From Candidatus Woesearchaeota archaeon (GTDB lineage: Archaea; Nanobdellota; Nanobdellia; Woesearchaeales; UBA525): DNA of 64,000 bases. The stretch is taken from assembly GCA_028818155.1 (NCBI GenBank), contig JAPPOH010000013.1:1-64000 (forward strand). Direction: 5' to 3'. The translations under genes and the position numbers were made by a program. Position 1 is the first letter of the stretch. The number at the start of each line of letters is the position of its first letter. Below, piece by piece: positions 38,266 through 48,038 of the stretch. The notes below the pieces were generated by a model. The model was given only the letters and a program-made list of their open reading frames with translations, was not told where the DNA came from and searched no databases.

Positions 38266-40009
38266 ACGGGGCATCATGATGCATCTCTTTGAAGTACAAG
38301 GCACCAAGGTGCTGCAACTTCTTCACGTCATGGACACGCAATAACTCTTTCAAGATACGCTTCCCCATGATCGCAGGAGTAAGAACGACCGTCGCTCCTG
38401 CTTTGTAGAACTTCTTCCCGCGATCTTCTGTCTTCGAGGTAACAATAATCGCAGCATGCTTGTTCACATTCCGAATCTTCCGAATCAAGAAGGCATTACT
38501 GCTCGGGCCATACACCGTATCCGACGTATCATGAATCACACTCACGACAAACTTCGCCTTGGAAAAGTCAATCGATTCATACAAGTCAATGTCAATCGCG
38601 TCAGAACAAATCGTAGGGATCCCCTGCTCCTTATAGGAAATGGCACGCGCAGGATTATAGTCAATCACCAAAATACGATGCTTGTTTCGCAACATCGTGA
38701 TGATATCCGCTGTCACGAGTGTAATCCCAAAGATAATAATCTCCGGCGCGTACCTGTCCGGCACGTTCCGCACCTCTTCCGGGTGCGTCCCAAAGATACG
38801 ATCCCATGGCTCCACGAATGGCCGGAAGAAATGGTACACTTCCTGATCATACTCAATGAAATACGTGCTCAACACCATTGATATAATTGTGACTAAGACC
38901 ACCACTGTGAGCGTCTGCGCAGTCAACACACCAGCAAGCACACCGCTCGCAACCAAGATCAAGCCGAACTCACCCATCTGCGCGAGATTCAAGCTCGTCA
39001 AGAAGGCCGTGTGGTTGTTGTAATCGAATAACTTCAAGAGAATAAACGTCACGAGCGGCTTCAACACCATGCCGCCAACAAACAAAATACCAATGAGCAC
39101 GTACGGACTCCCGAAGTCAGCGAACGTGATCTGGAGGCCAAGGCTCACGAAGAACAGGATAAGGAAAAAGTCCTTCAGCGGTTTCACACGACCAACCACT
39201 TCATGACTGTACGTGGCAGTCGACAATGCGATACCTGCAACAAAGCTGCCGATTGCGAGGGAAAACTGGAAGAAGCCCGCGAGGGCAGCAAGGAAGAACA
39301 CAACTGCGATCGAGGAAATAAACAAGAGTTCGTGACTCTCCAGCGTGTTCTTGAAGAGCCACGGCATGATATACTTGAAGAAGAGGAATGCGAGTGCAAC
39401 GAATAAGAGACCGTTCACAAGAATCGTTACGCTCGTCGTGAGCAATGGGCTTCCTAAATCGAGGCCGAAGAGCGTGACTGATGGAACGTCCACAACACTG
39501 CTCTTGAACGTTCCGACAAGGGCCAAGGCCAAGACAGCAAGAATATCCTGCGTGATGAGCACACCCAGCGCCAATTCCCCAACAGTGGATGATGTTTCTT
39601 TCCGTTCATCTAACAACTTTACAACGAGGATCGTGGAAGAAAATGCAATGACCAAGCCAATATACAAACTCGGAATCGTGCCGAAGCCAAAGAGCATGCC
39701 CGCACCCCAACCAAGTGCTGTCATGATCGTCACTTGGAATAACCCCACAAGGACACTGACTTTTCCCACGTCACGAATCTTATTCAAATCCAGCTCTAAG
39801 CCAATAATGAACATCAAGAAGATGAGCGCAAGCTCAGAAACCCACAAAATGGGTTCCCAATCATGTACAATCCCCGTGACTGCAGGGCCGAGAATAATCC
39901 CCGCGAGCACATAACCGATGATCAGCGGCTGCTTGCACCACTTCGCCAAGAGCGCGAGGGCGGACGCACCGATTACCATCAAGCCTAACGTGACAAGAAA
40001 CTCACCCAT
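38249..40009 (-). CDS. Kef-type cation:proton antiporter with TrkA-N domain
   Basis: Na/H exchanger core plus EIIIFGITLVTADIITMLRNKHRILVIDYNP Rossmann region. Confidence 0.92.
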   Translation of the reverse strand: MGEFLVTLGLMVIGASALALLAKWCKQPLIIGYVLAGIILGPAVTGIVHDWEPILWVSELALIFLMFIIGLELDLNKIRDVGKVSVLVGLFQVTIMTALGWGAGMLFGFGTIPSLYIGLVIAFSSTILVVKLLDERKETSSTVGELALGVLITQDILAVLALALVGTFKSSVVDVPSVTLFGLDLGSPLLTTSVTILVNGLLFVALAFLFFKYIMPWLFKNTLESHELLFISSIAVVFFLAALAGFFQFSLAIGSFVAGIALSTATYSHEVVGRVKPLKDFFLILFFVSLGLQITFADFGSPYVLIGILFVGGMVLKPLVTFILLKLFDYNNHTAFLTSLNLAQMGEFGLILVASGVLAGVLTAQTLTVVVLVTIISMVLSTYFIEYDQEVYHFFRPFVEPWDRIFGTHPEEVRNVPDRYAPEIIIFGITLVTADIITMLRNKHRILVIDYNPARAISYKEQGIPTICSDAIDIDLYESIDFSKAKFVVSVIHDTSDTVYGPSSNAFLIRKIRNVNKHAAIIVTSKTEDRGKKFYKAGATVVLTPAIMGKRILKELLRVHDVKKLQHLGALYFKEMHHDAPFMKEL

Positions 40010-40096
40010 ACTCTCACATCGTGGAGAGGCTTTAAAAAGGTTTCTTGAGGGAACCTTTAAGAATCACGGCAGAACCCCTTCTTTGGGTGGATATAC

Positions 40097-40651
40097 ATGA
40101 AACTACTAGCAATATTCCTTCTTGCATGCATGCTTGTCATGCCTGCGTACGGCGCCGCGTACTTGAAAATCGGCGACATCAAAGGCGAAGCAGCAGCATC
40201 AGGACACGAAAACTGGATCACACTCGATTCCTTCTCATTTGGTGTCGAGCGCGAGATGAAAGAGTCCGGTGAGAAAGGCGGTACCGCAGATATCAACATC
40301 GGCATTGGCGAACTCCAAGAGATCACCGTCTCGAAACCACTTGATGCATCTTCACCGTTGCTCGCGCAAGCAGCAGCGAGTGGGAACTCCCTCGGCACCG
40401 CAGAGATTGAGTTTGTCGAGACAGGCGGCGCGGATGGCAAGCCCGCAGTCTACTTGAAGTACAAGCTTGACCGTGTGTTCGTGAAGAGCTGGAGCATCTC
40501 CGGCGACGCAGACGACCGGCCAACAGAGGAAGTCTCGTTCTACTACAACAAGATCGCGTTCGAGTACCAAGGAGCGGGTGACAAAAAGAGCACAAGCACA
40601 GCACATTTCGGCTGGGATAACGTCAAGAACAAGAAATGGGAGAGTAGATGA
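40097..40651 (+). CDS. Secreted Hcp-like (type VI tube family) protein
   Basis: Signal peptide then AAYLKIGDIKGEAAASGHENWITLDSFSFGVERE...SWSISGDADDRPTEEVSFYYNKIAFEY. Confidence 0.85.
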   Translation: MKLLAIFLLACMLVMPAYGAAYLKIGDIKGEAAASGHENWITLDSFSFGVEREMKESGEKGGTADINIGIGELQEITVSKPLDASSPLLAQAAASGNSLGTAEIEFVETGGADGKPAVYLKYKLDRVFVKSWSISGDADDRPTEEVSFYYNKIAFEYQGAGDKKSTSTAHFGWDNVKNKKWESR

Positions 40652-41418
40652 AGCTCTTTGCCTTGCTGCTCGGGATACTCGTCATTACGCCAGTCCTGGC
40701 ACTGGATGTCGAGCTTGATGATCTCACGATCCATGCAGACACCTATCAGCAGACGCTGAGTCGAGAACTAGCTGGAGCACGAGACACAGGGCACGTGACA
40801 CATGAAGGCGTGAAGCTCACCAGAGCGATGGATGAACAAAGTGCAGGCTTAGCACAGGCAGCAGTCGAGGGGACGACATACAAGACCGTCACCGTCCACC
40901 TCCCCCTCGCACCACCACTGCAACTGCAGCAGGCCGCGATCGCCTCATACAATGTCTACGTAGCAGGGGATGACAGGCCACGAGAAGAACTCCTCCTCGT
41001 CTACCAAGAACTTGCATGGGATGTTACGGGATGCCACGACGCGCCCTTCGACATCACTGTCACGCCCAAGAAAGCAACGGTGGTTCGCGGCGAGGAAGTG
41101 GGCTATGCAGTGCAGATTACAGCAGACGAAGGATTCACACAGTCAATCGATGTGGTTGCTGACGTGGACATGCCGTTCCACAAGAAACAGTACGCGCTCG
41201 GCACGTATGAAGAGTTCCCATATGAGAAAAAAGGCACGATTCCCATCCCCGATAGTGCGCTCGCAGACATCACAACAGATGTAGTCATCAGAGCACAATC
41301 GGGAGAGGAGTGTGATGAGGAGATCATCACCGTGACGGTCGATGGGCCTATCCCCTTCGTCGGGAGCATGCTCGCTGGGTTGAGCAGTGCCTGGGACACA
41401 GTCACTGGCTGGTTCTGA
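40648..41418 (+). CDS. Second secreted Hcp-like protein with C-terminal Ig-like region
   Basis: Signal peptide; aligns with the upstream protein (DEQSAGLAQAAVEG; SYNVYVAGDDRPREELLLVYQELAWDV); VTPKKATVVRGEEVGYAVQITADEGF. Confidence 0.7.
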   Translation: MKLFALLLGILVITPVLALDVELDDLTIHADTYQQTLSRELAGARDTGHVTHEGVKLTRAMDEQSAGLAQAAVEGTTYKTVTVHLPLAPPLQLQQAAIASYNVYVAGDDRPREELLLVYQELAWDVTGCHDAPFDITVTPKKATVVRGEEVGYAVQITADEGFTQSIDVVADVDMPFHKKQYALGTYEEFPYEKKGTIPIPDSALADITTDVVIRAQSGEECDEEIITVTVDGPIPFVGSMLAGLSSAWDTVTGWF

Positions 41419-42099
41419 ATGACGGTCGAGCAGGAGCTCAAGCAGCTTGCGGATCCGGAAAAGGCAGCGTTCTCCCAACGGTTCTTCCGCACAGGAAAAG
41501 GAGAGTACGCAGAAGGGGATGTGTTCCTTGGCATCACAGTTCCCAAGCAACGAGCAGTTGCGAAACAGTATGCAGATCTTTCCCGGAGAGCAGTAAAGAA
41601 ACTTCTCACAAGCAAAATTCATGAGCACCGACTGACCGCACTCTACATTCTCGTTGGCCAGTATGCGAACGACAAGAAACGTACGTATGACTTCTATATG
41701 CAGCACCTCCACTGCATCAATAACTGGGATTTAGTTGATAGTTCCGCATACAAGATTGTCGGCGAGCACTTACTCGACAAAGAACGAACAGTGCTGTACA
41801 CACTCGCACGATCAAGGAACCTCTGGGAGCGCAGAATCGCGATGATCAGTACGTACGCGTTCATTCGAAAGAACGATTTCGCGGATGCGCTCGCGATCGC
41901 CGAACTGCTCGTGGATGACGAGCACGATCTGATCCACAAAGCTGTTGGGTGGATGCTCCGAGAGATAGGCAAGCGAGATCTCACAGCGGAAGAACGCTTC
42001 CTGAAGAAGCACTACACGACAATGCCACGCACGATGCTACGGTATGCGATCGAGAAATTCACTCCAGCACAAAGAACATTCTACATGCGAAAGCCTTAA
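41419..42099 (+). CDS. AlkD-like DNA alkylation repair protein
   Basis: FFRTGKGEYAEGDVFLGITVPKQR...NNWDLVDSSAYKIVGEHL...LWERRIAMIST. Confidence 0.93.
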   Translation: MTVEQELKQLADPEKAAFSQRFFRTGKGEYAEGDVFLGITVPKQRAVAKQYADLSRRAVKKLLTSKIHEHRLTALYILVGQYANDKKRTYDFYMQHLHCINNWDLVDSSAYKIVGEHLLDKERTVLYTLARSRNLWERRIAMISTYAFIRKNDFADALAIAELLVDDEHDLIHKAVGWMLREIGKRDLTAEERFLKKHYTTMPRTMLRYAIEKFTPAQRTFYMRKP

Positions 42100-42128
42100 G
42101 ACTGAGCTGTGCTTTCTCACATTATAGG

Positions 42129-43043
42129 ATGCAAACAACAATCGCTTCTGTAACATTTGAGCACCCGATTTTCAATGCCGCAGGTCCTCTTTGTGTGACA
42201 ACAGAAGAGCTTAATGCGATCGGGAACTCTTCCTCCAGTGCAATTGTCACAAAATCATGTACGAGAACCTCACGCGATGGCAATCCAGAGCCACGATACA
42301 GAGGCGTGCCGCTCGGAAGCATCAACTCGATGGGCCTGCCGAACAGAGGCTACAAGGCATACATTAACGATACTCGAGTACTCAAAGAACACAAAAAACC
42401 GATCATTTTGAGTGTCTCCGGCCTTTCCTTAGAGGATAACTGCACGATCATTACCGCAGCGAACGCATCTGACGCTGACCTTCTTGAGTTGAACTTGTCT
42501 TGTCCGAATGTCCCTGGGAAGCCGCAAGTCGGCTATGATTTCGAGCAGACAGATACCGTGTTGGCTGCTGTGATGAAGATCGCGAAGAAACCGCTCGGGG
42601 TAAAATTACCTCCGTACTTTGACTTCGTGCACTTCGAGCAGGTTGCGAAAATCTTGAACAAGCACAACGTTGCCTTCGTGACGTGCATCAACTCGATCGG
42701 GAATGCGTTGTACATCGATCCTGTGTTGGAGGAGCCAGTGATCAAACCAAAAGGTGGCTTTGGAGGTTTAGGTGGCCAGTACATCAAGCCGACCGCACTG
42801 GCAAATGTCCGGAAGTTCTCTGAGCTGCTTGATTGTCCAGTGATCGGTGTTGGTGGGATTGAAAAGGGCGTGGATGTTTTCGAGTTCATTCTTGCAGGCG
42901 CACACGCTGTGCAGCTCGGCACCGTGTTCATGGAAGAAGGTGTTGGGTGTTTCGAACGAATCAGGAAGGAATTCGAGGACTATTGTGCGAAGAAAGGATA
43001 TACGTCCGTTGAAGACTTTAGAGGTAAGCTCAAGACGCTATAG
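42129..43043 (+). CDS. pyrD: Dihydroorotate dehydrogenase (start refined)
   Basis: FEHPIFNAAGPLC; ELNLSCPNVPGKPQ; LGVKLPPYFD; VIGVGGIEKGVDVFEFILAGAHAVQLGT. Confidence 0.92.
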   Translation: MQTTIASVTFEHPIFNAAGPLCVTTEELNAIGNSSSSAIVTKSCTRTSRDGNPEPRYRGVPLGSINSMGLPNRGYKAYINDTRVLKEHKKPIILSVSGLSLEDNCTIITAANASDADLLELNLSCPNVPGKPQVGYDFEQTDTVLAAVMKIAKKPLGVKLPPYFDFVHFEQVAKILNKHNVAFVTCINSIGNALYIDPVLEEPVIKPKGGFGGLGGQYIKPTALANVRKFSELLDCPVIGVGGIEKGVDVFEFILAGAHAVQLGTVFMEEGVGCFERIRKEFEDYCAKKGYTSVEDFRGKLKTL

Positions 43044-43487
43044 CGGTCTGTGTACTCGCCCACCTAGTTTGATACTATTGCTAAAATATCTTATATGTTG
43101 GTTGAATGTCTCTTCCGGGAACCCGATACGTGCTTCTCGCACATCGGATGCTTCATACATCCAGAGCAATGTCATCTGCACCACATCCTCAGGAACATCA
43201 CGGAGTGTGTAAAACACATCTGTTTTTGGTGCTGCTTCCATAGGAAGGTCTCCAATACCCGCTTGCAGAATTCTACGTACTTTTTGAAGCTCCCCCATCC
43301 CCACTGTACCTTCATACACTTGACATGATCGCCCAATAACACGATCACCACTTTCGAGCCGCGCGAGACCTGCGGCAGGCACTAAGAAAATCTGATTATC
43401 TGACATAGAACCGTTATTAGATTGCTCCATTTTTGCAATGTATTCAACGCAGGCTGCCTTGTCCATAACAAAAGAACTCTTCTTCAC
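43038..43487 (-). CDS. Hypothetical protein
   Basis: ORF only. Confidence 0.55.
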   Translation of the reverse strand: MKKSSFVMDKAACVEYIAKMEQSNNGSMSDNQIFLVPAAGLARLESGDRVIGRSCQVYEGTVGMGELQKVRRILQAGIGDLPMEAAPKTDVFYTLRDVPEDVVQMTLLWMYEASDVREARIGFPEETFNQHIRYFSNSIKLGGRVHRPL

Positions 43488-43495
43488 TTTATAAA

Positions 43496-44836
43496 CTATG
43501 CAGTGATAATCGCAGTGAGTTCCTTTACTTTCTCGTCAAGCAGTTCTTTTGTGTTTGCTTCCATGTTCAAACGAAGCAACGGTTCTGTGTTGCTCATGCG
43601 CACGTTGAACCACCAATCAGCAAAGTCAAGTCTGATACCATCTACCTCACTCACAGCAGTTGCGTCTTGCCCGTACGTTTCTTTTAACTGAGCGATCATT
43701 CCTGCTTTATCCTCTACCTGAAAGTTCGTCTCTTCTATTTTCGCGTACCTGTTCACTAAAGGTCCTGCGATTTCAGAGAGTGGTTTTCCTTCCTGCGCAA
43801 TAAGATTTAACATTCTGAAAAACACTAATTGTGTGTTTTCCGTGTCTTGCTGCTCGATATTGTAGAAGTGTCCTGAGAGCTCGCCTGCGAAGGCCGCTTC
43901 TTGTTCTTTCATCTGGAGCTTAATGAACGCGTGCCCCACGCGAGACATGACTGCCTTGCCCCCTGCCTTCGTGATCTCTTCTGGCGCAACTCGCGATTGT
44001 CTGATATCGTAGAGGATTGTCGCGCCTGGCTTTTCCGAGAGCACCTGCTCTGCGATCAATGCTGTTGTAATATCTGATGGGATATCTTCTCCCTTTTCAT
44101 CAACAAAGACTAACCTGTCCCCATCTCCATCTAACGAAACACCGAGGTCTGCCTTCTCCTGCAGTACGCGTTCTTTGAGCTGCGTGAGCGTCTCTCGCTT
44201 GAGTGGGTTCGCTTCGTGGTTGGGGAAATTCCCGTCCAGTTCGAAGAACATTGGGATGATTGTGATACTCTTTGGGAGTTTTTTGATGAGCGCCTCGTAT
44301 GTGTAGCCCCCCATACCATTCGCTGCGTCGATGACGACGGTGAATTGCTTGTCCGTGTGTAAGAACTGTAAGTTAAAGTCGATGAATGCGTCCAGAACTT
44401 CCTTGTTTGTCACCTCTCCAGTTCTTTCTGAAGCAGGGAACTCGTTCTTCTGCACGAGCGCTTCAATCTCTTTGAGGCCGCTGATCTCTCCAACAGGCAC
44501 GGCGCCGTTTTTGCAGATCTTTGCGCCATTGTACTTTGCAGGATTGTGGCTTGCCGTGACCATGACGCTTGCTCTATGCTTTTGTGCTGCCCAGTAGAAC
44601 ATGGGCGTGCTGCAGAGGCCCATCTTGATGACGTCAGCTCCTTGTTCTGTGATCCCTTTGATGAGTGCTGCTTCGAGTGGTGTGCTTGACGTGCGCATGT
44701 CATGCCCAACTAAGACGACGGATGCCTTCAAATGTACAACGACTGCACGGCCGATCTTCTCCATGAGTGCTTCATCGAGGTTCTCTCCGTACACGCCTCT
44801 GATATCGTACGCGTGGAATGGGCTAGGTCCTGCCAT
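43496..44836 (-). CDS. Phosphomannomutase/phosphoglucomutase
   Basis: VMVTASHNPAKYNGAK; SLDGDGDRLVFVD; MSNTEPLLRLN. Confidence 0.96.
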   Translation of the reverse strand: MAGPSPFHAYDIRGVYGENLDEALMEKIGRAVVVHLKASVVLVGHDMRTSSTPLEAALIKGITEQGADVIKMGLCSTPMFYWAAQKHRASVMVTASHNPAKYNGAKICKNGAVPVGEISGLKEIEALVQKNEFPASERTGEVTNKEVLDAFIDFNLQFLHTDKQFTVVIDAANGMGGYTYEALIKKLPKSITIIPMFFELDGNFPNHEANPLKRETLTQLKERVLQEKADLGVSLDGDGDRLVFVDEKGEDIPSDITTALIAEQVLSEKPGATILYDIRQSRVAPEEITKAGGKAVMSRVGHAFIKLQMKEQEAAFAGELSGHFYNIEQQDTENTQLVFFRMLNLIAQEGKPLSEIAGPLVNRYAKIEETNFQVEDKAGMIAQLKETYGQDATAVSEVDGIRLDFADWWFNVRMSNTEPLLRLNMEANTKELLDEKVKELTAIITA

Positions 44837-45230
44837 ACTTGTCCTCTAACCGCACCACATCCCAGAGTTCTGGTGTGCTGACTTCTAACAGTCTGAGGTT
44901 TTCGACTGCGGTGATTCTGTGTGTTGATGGCGGCATGATGTGGACGATTTTTCCTTCTGTGAGATCATGTTCCTCATCATCTAACAGGATTTTGCCGCAG
45001 CCGCTGACGACGAGCATGGTCTCCATCTTTTCTTTGTGGTACTGTAAGCTGAAGTGCTCGCCCGCATCGATGTTCAAGAATTTCATCGCATATTTGTCTG
45101 TCACGACAACGACTTCTTCTGAGCCCCAGGGTTTTTTGACGACTTTCCGCTCGAGGAAGCCTGTTTTCTTCACGTGTAAGTTTTCTACCTTGTCGTAAAT
45201 CTCATCAGTGTGTAAATCCTTGCCATCCAT
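44823..45230 (-). CDS. Cupin, mannose-6-phosphate isomerase type II-like (start refined)
   Basis: KPWGSEEVVVV...GEHFSLQYHKEKMETMLVVSG. Confidence 0.82.
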   Translation of the reverse strand: MDGKDLHTDEIYDKVENLHVKKTGFLERKVVKKPWGSEEVVVVTDKYAMKFLNIDAGEHFSLQYHKEKMETMLVVSGCGKILLDDEEHDLTEGKIVHIMPPSTHRITAVENLRLLEVSTPELWDVVRLEDKYGRT

Positions 45231-46032
45231 TCTTTGCTGCCTCCAATCGTTCTTTTGTGTCTGTGCCGAACCACTGGCCTGGGAAGGGGTACCCGAACAA
45301 GACCCCTTGCTGCGCGAGCTTTGGAAATAAATCTCGCTCCACCATGGAAAAGCCCTCTGGGAGCAAGTCAATCACATCTGGTTCGATGATGTACAGGCCT
45401 GCGCTGATTAAGTTGCTGGGTGCATCTTCTTTCTTGGGTTTCTCGATGAACCCTTCGATTTTGTGGCCGTCCATGATCACCACGCCGTACGAGCTTGGGT
45501 CCTCCACTGTGGTGAGTGCTAATGTTGCCTTCGCGCCATGTTCTAAGTGGAACTGATACATCGCTTTGAGGTTGATATCCTTTAATTCGTCTGAGTTCAT
45601 CAAGAGGAAGGTGTTTGTTAATTGTTCTTTCAGCAGTTTGAGTGGGCCTCCTGTGCCGAGTGGATGCTCTTCCTCAATGTAGCTCGTGTCTTTCTCCTTC
45701 TTGTAGTGTTCGATGATTTGCTCTCGCATGTGCCCCACACTCAGAATGATGTGCTGCACGCCGTGTCTTCTGCAGAGGTCCACGTTGTACTGCATGATGG
45801 GTTGGCCATTCAGATCGATAAGGGATTTTGGTGTTGTGTCTGTTAAGGGGCTTAATCGTGTTCCTTTGCCGCCTGCGAGAATTACTGCTTTGTCCGGCAC
45901 GCCACCGATGAGGGCCTTTCTGAGGAGGAGTTCCATTGCGTGGCTTCTGTTTTTTATTTTGTTGCCGTCCACTTGTGCATCAACGTTGTGCAGGAGTTCT
46001 TTGTCGATGGTTAACGTGACACGCTCTTTCAT
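45205..46032 (-). CDS. Sugar nucleotidyltransferase with N-terminal ribbon-helix-helix region
   Basis: KERVTLTIDKELLHNVDAQVDGNKIKNRSHAMELLLRKAL then KAVILAGGKGTRLSPLTDTTPKSLI. Confidence 0.9.
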   Translation of the reverse strand: MKERVTLTIDKELLHNVDAQVDGNKIKNRSHAMELLLRKALIGGVPDKAVILAGGKGTRLSPLTDTTPKSLIDLNGQPIMQYNVDLCRRHGVQHIILSVGHMREQIIEHYKKEKDTSYIEEEHPLGTGGPLKLLKEQLTNTFLLMNSDELKDINLKAMYQFHLEHGAKATLALTTVEDPSSYGVVIMDGHKIEGFIEKPKKEDAPSNLISAGLYIIEPDVIDLLPEGFSMVERDLFPKLAQQGVLFGYPFPGQWFGTDTKERLEAAKNGWQGFTH

Positions 46033-46320
46033 GAGCTGCTTGCTGCAGCGCTCCTATTTAAAATAGTATGATGAAGTATGATGATTTACTGGTTTGGTCT
46101 GCGATGCATCATCGAGCATCAAAGTCTTTGCGAAGCTTCTTCATCTCTTCTTCAGCTTTCGTCCAGTCTTTTTCCTTCAGAACTCCAAAAAATCGCATCA
46201 GATCACCCATAGCGTACCCTACTGCGTACTCTATTCAAATCTTTCGAAATCGTCCTCATTCCGAAAGGGTAACCTTTAAATACCCTCCCGACCGGTATTC
46301 TTTACCTAGAGGAGGCTACA

Positions 46321-46719
46321 GTGAAGTTTTTCGAATTTAAACGATTCCGCCGAACAGGCTACGATGACGACGAGAACATTGAATCTGAAGATGAGTACGT
46401 AGAGCTCAATTCTGATGCATTGCAAGCAATGGACAGCAACAAGGTTACAGTGAGACCATTCCACTTGGAAGATTTTTCACAAGTGAAGCCAATTTTGGAT
46501 GCGCTCAGAGAAGGGTACACTGTCTGCCTCGTGAACATTCGACCCTTGAAAGACAAGGATCTTGTCGAGTTGAAGCGCGCGATCAGCAAACTCAAGAAAA
46601 CATGCAACGCGATCGAAGGTGATATCGCCGGGTTCGGCGAAGACTACATCATCGCGACGCCAACCTTCGCACAGATCTACCGGAGCCCGGATGCACCGGG
46701 CGACGAGTTTGATGAATAA
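46321..46719 (+). CDS. sepF: SepF-like cell division protein (GTG start)
   Basis: VTVRPFHLEDFSQVKPILDALREGYTVCLVNIRPL...GDIAGFGEDYIIATP; upstream GAGGAGG. Confidence 0.9.
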   Translation: MKFFEFKRFRRTGYDDDENIESEDEYVELNSDALQAMDSNKVTVRPFHLEDFSQVKPILDALREGYTVCLVNIRPLKDKDLVELKRAISKLKKTCNAIEGDIAGFGEDYIIATPTFAQIYRSPDAPGDEFDE

Positions 46720-47009
46720 GGCTCTTTCTTTGTTCGTTCTAGAGCATACTGTACATGTTGTAACGTCAGCAACCCAGCAGTCGCACGCATCACGTATGCT
46801 GTCGTCCTGTACAGCGAGGTGAATGCGTGGCGGAGGTGTCCATGTGGCAGCGACTGTGTCACGTGCTTTCCCGCAACAATATCTCTCATGACGCGCACAT
46901 CCTCAACGAGTGGTTCGTGCACTTCCAGTACCATATCAGCAAGGTTCCGCACAAAGTGCCCAAGCTGGGTTTGTGTAGCCTGCCCGCCAACTGTGATAGC
47001 TCGTTCCAT
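46677..47009 (-). CDS. Hypothetical helical protein (start refined to leaderless ATG)
   Basis: MERAITVGGQATQTQLGHFVRNLADMV...; TTTATAAAAG about 28 nt upstream. Confidence 0.55.
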   Translation of the reverse strand: MERAITVGGQATQTQLGHFVRNLADMVLEVHEPLVEDVRVMRDIVAGKHVTQSLPHGHLRHAFTSLYRTTAYVMRATAGLLTLQHVQYALERTKKEPYSSNSSPGASGLR

Positions 47010-47109
47010 CGCGTCCTCAGAAGCTGCACTCCTTTTATAAAAATTCGTACTTCTTTTCCACTGTTGCCGCACAACAATCTTTAAAAGCGGTTCCGCCCGC
47101 TCACACACC

Positions 47110-47634
47110 ATGGATGAAGAGCTGCAAGCAGATGTCCTTGAGGGTGAAACCTGCCCAATCTGCGGCGAGAAAGAGCTCACATTAATGGAAACATCCAGAG
47201 ATGTCGCGTTCTTCGGGATTTGCCATTTATTCAGTATGAACTGCAAAGCGTGCAAATATCACAAAGCAGATATTGAAGCGGAAACGCAGCAAAAGGAATC
47301 CAAGTTCACGCTTGAAATAGAAGGAGAAGAGGATCTGAAAGCAAGAGTCGTGAAATCTTCTACAGCAACGATCAAGATCCCGCACGTTGGCAGTATCGAG
47401 AGTGGGGAAACATCCAACGGGTACATTAGCAATGTGGAAGGTGTGATCACCAGGATCAAGCAACAAGTAGAACATTTGAAAGAGGCCGCTGATGACCCGA
47501 AGGAGCGGAAGAAAGCGAAGAACATGCTCAAGAAAATCCAGAAGATCCTCTGGGGACAAGAGAAAGCAAAGATAATTCTCGAGGATAAGGCAGGGAATTC
47601 TGCCATCATTTCACCGAAGGCGGTGAAGAAATAA
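47110..47634 (+). CDS. ZPR1 zinc-finger protein
   Basis: CPICGEKELTLMETSRDVAFFGICHLFSMNCKACKYHKADIE. Confidence 0.93.
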   Translation: MDEELQADVLEGETCPICGEKELTLMETSRDVAFFGICHLFSMNCKACKYHKADIEAETQQKESKFTLEIEGEEDLKARVVKSSTATIKIPHVGSIESGETSNGYISNVEGVITRIKQQVEHLKEAADDPKERKKAKNMLKKIQKILWGQEKAKIILEDKAGNSAIISPKAVKK

Positions 47635-47694
47635 GAACAAGGAATTCTGTAGAGCGTTACTGTGTTGTAAAAAAAAAGTAAGGCTACCGTAGCA

Positions 47695-47973
47695 CTAAAT
47701 TTCTTCTGGGCACCAATCTATAATACAGCCAATGAAGAACGCAAAGGCTTCCTGGTAGCACGAGTCAGGATCTTCTCCATTAAGAGCACAAGACCTGTAT
47801 ATGGACTGTGATCCATCCTCACAAAAGTCCCAATGTTCACATTCACTTTGCGACGGTATTGCAAATGCAGAGTTACTTACAGTCAGTGCTGCAACAAGTA
47901 CCACTGCTGCTAAAAACAATTTTTTCGTTCTCATAGAAATTACCTCCATGACGATAGGGAACCTATCCGACAT
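47695..47973 (-). CDS. Small secreted Cys-containing protein
   Basis: MRTKKLFLAAVVLVAALTVSNSAFA signal peptide. Confidence 0.6.
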   Translation of the reverse strand: MSDRFPIVMEVISMRTKKLFLAAVVLVAALTVSNSAFAIPSQSECEHWDFCEDGSQSIYRSCALNGEDPDSCYQEAFAFFIGCIIDWCPEEI

Positions 47974-48038
47974 ATCAAATTTGCAATATCACGTAATATC
48001 ACAAAAAAAAGTCACCATGTTGACACGCACATTTAAAG

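Noticed and set aside
40097-41418. A complete type VI secretion system
   Set aside because: Only Hcp-like proteins are present; no sheath, baseplate or ATPase genes in the window.
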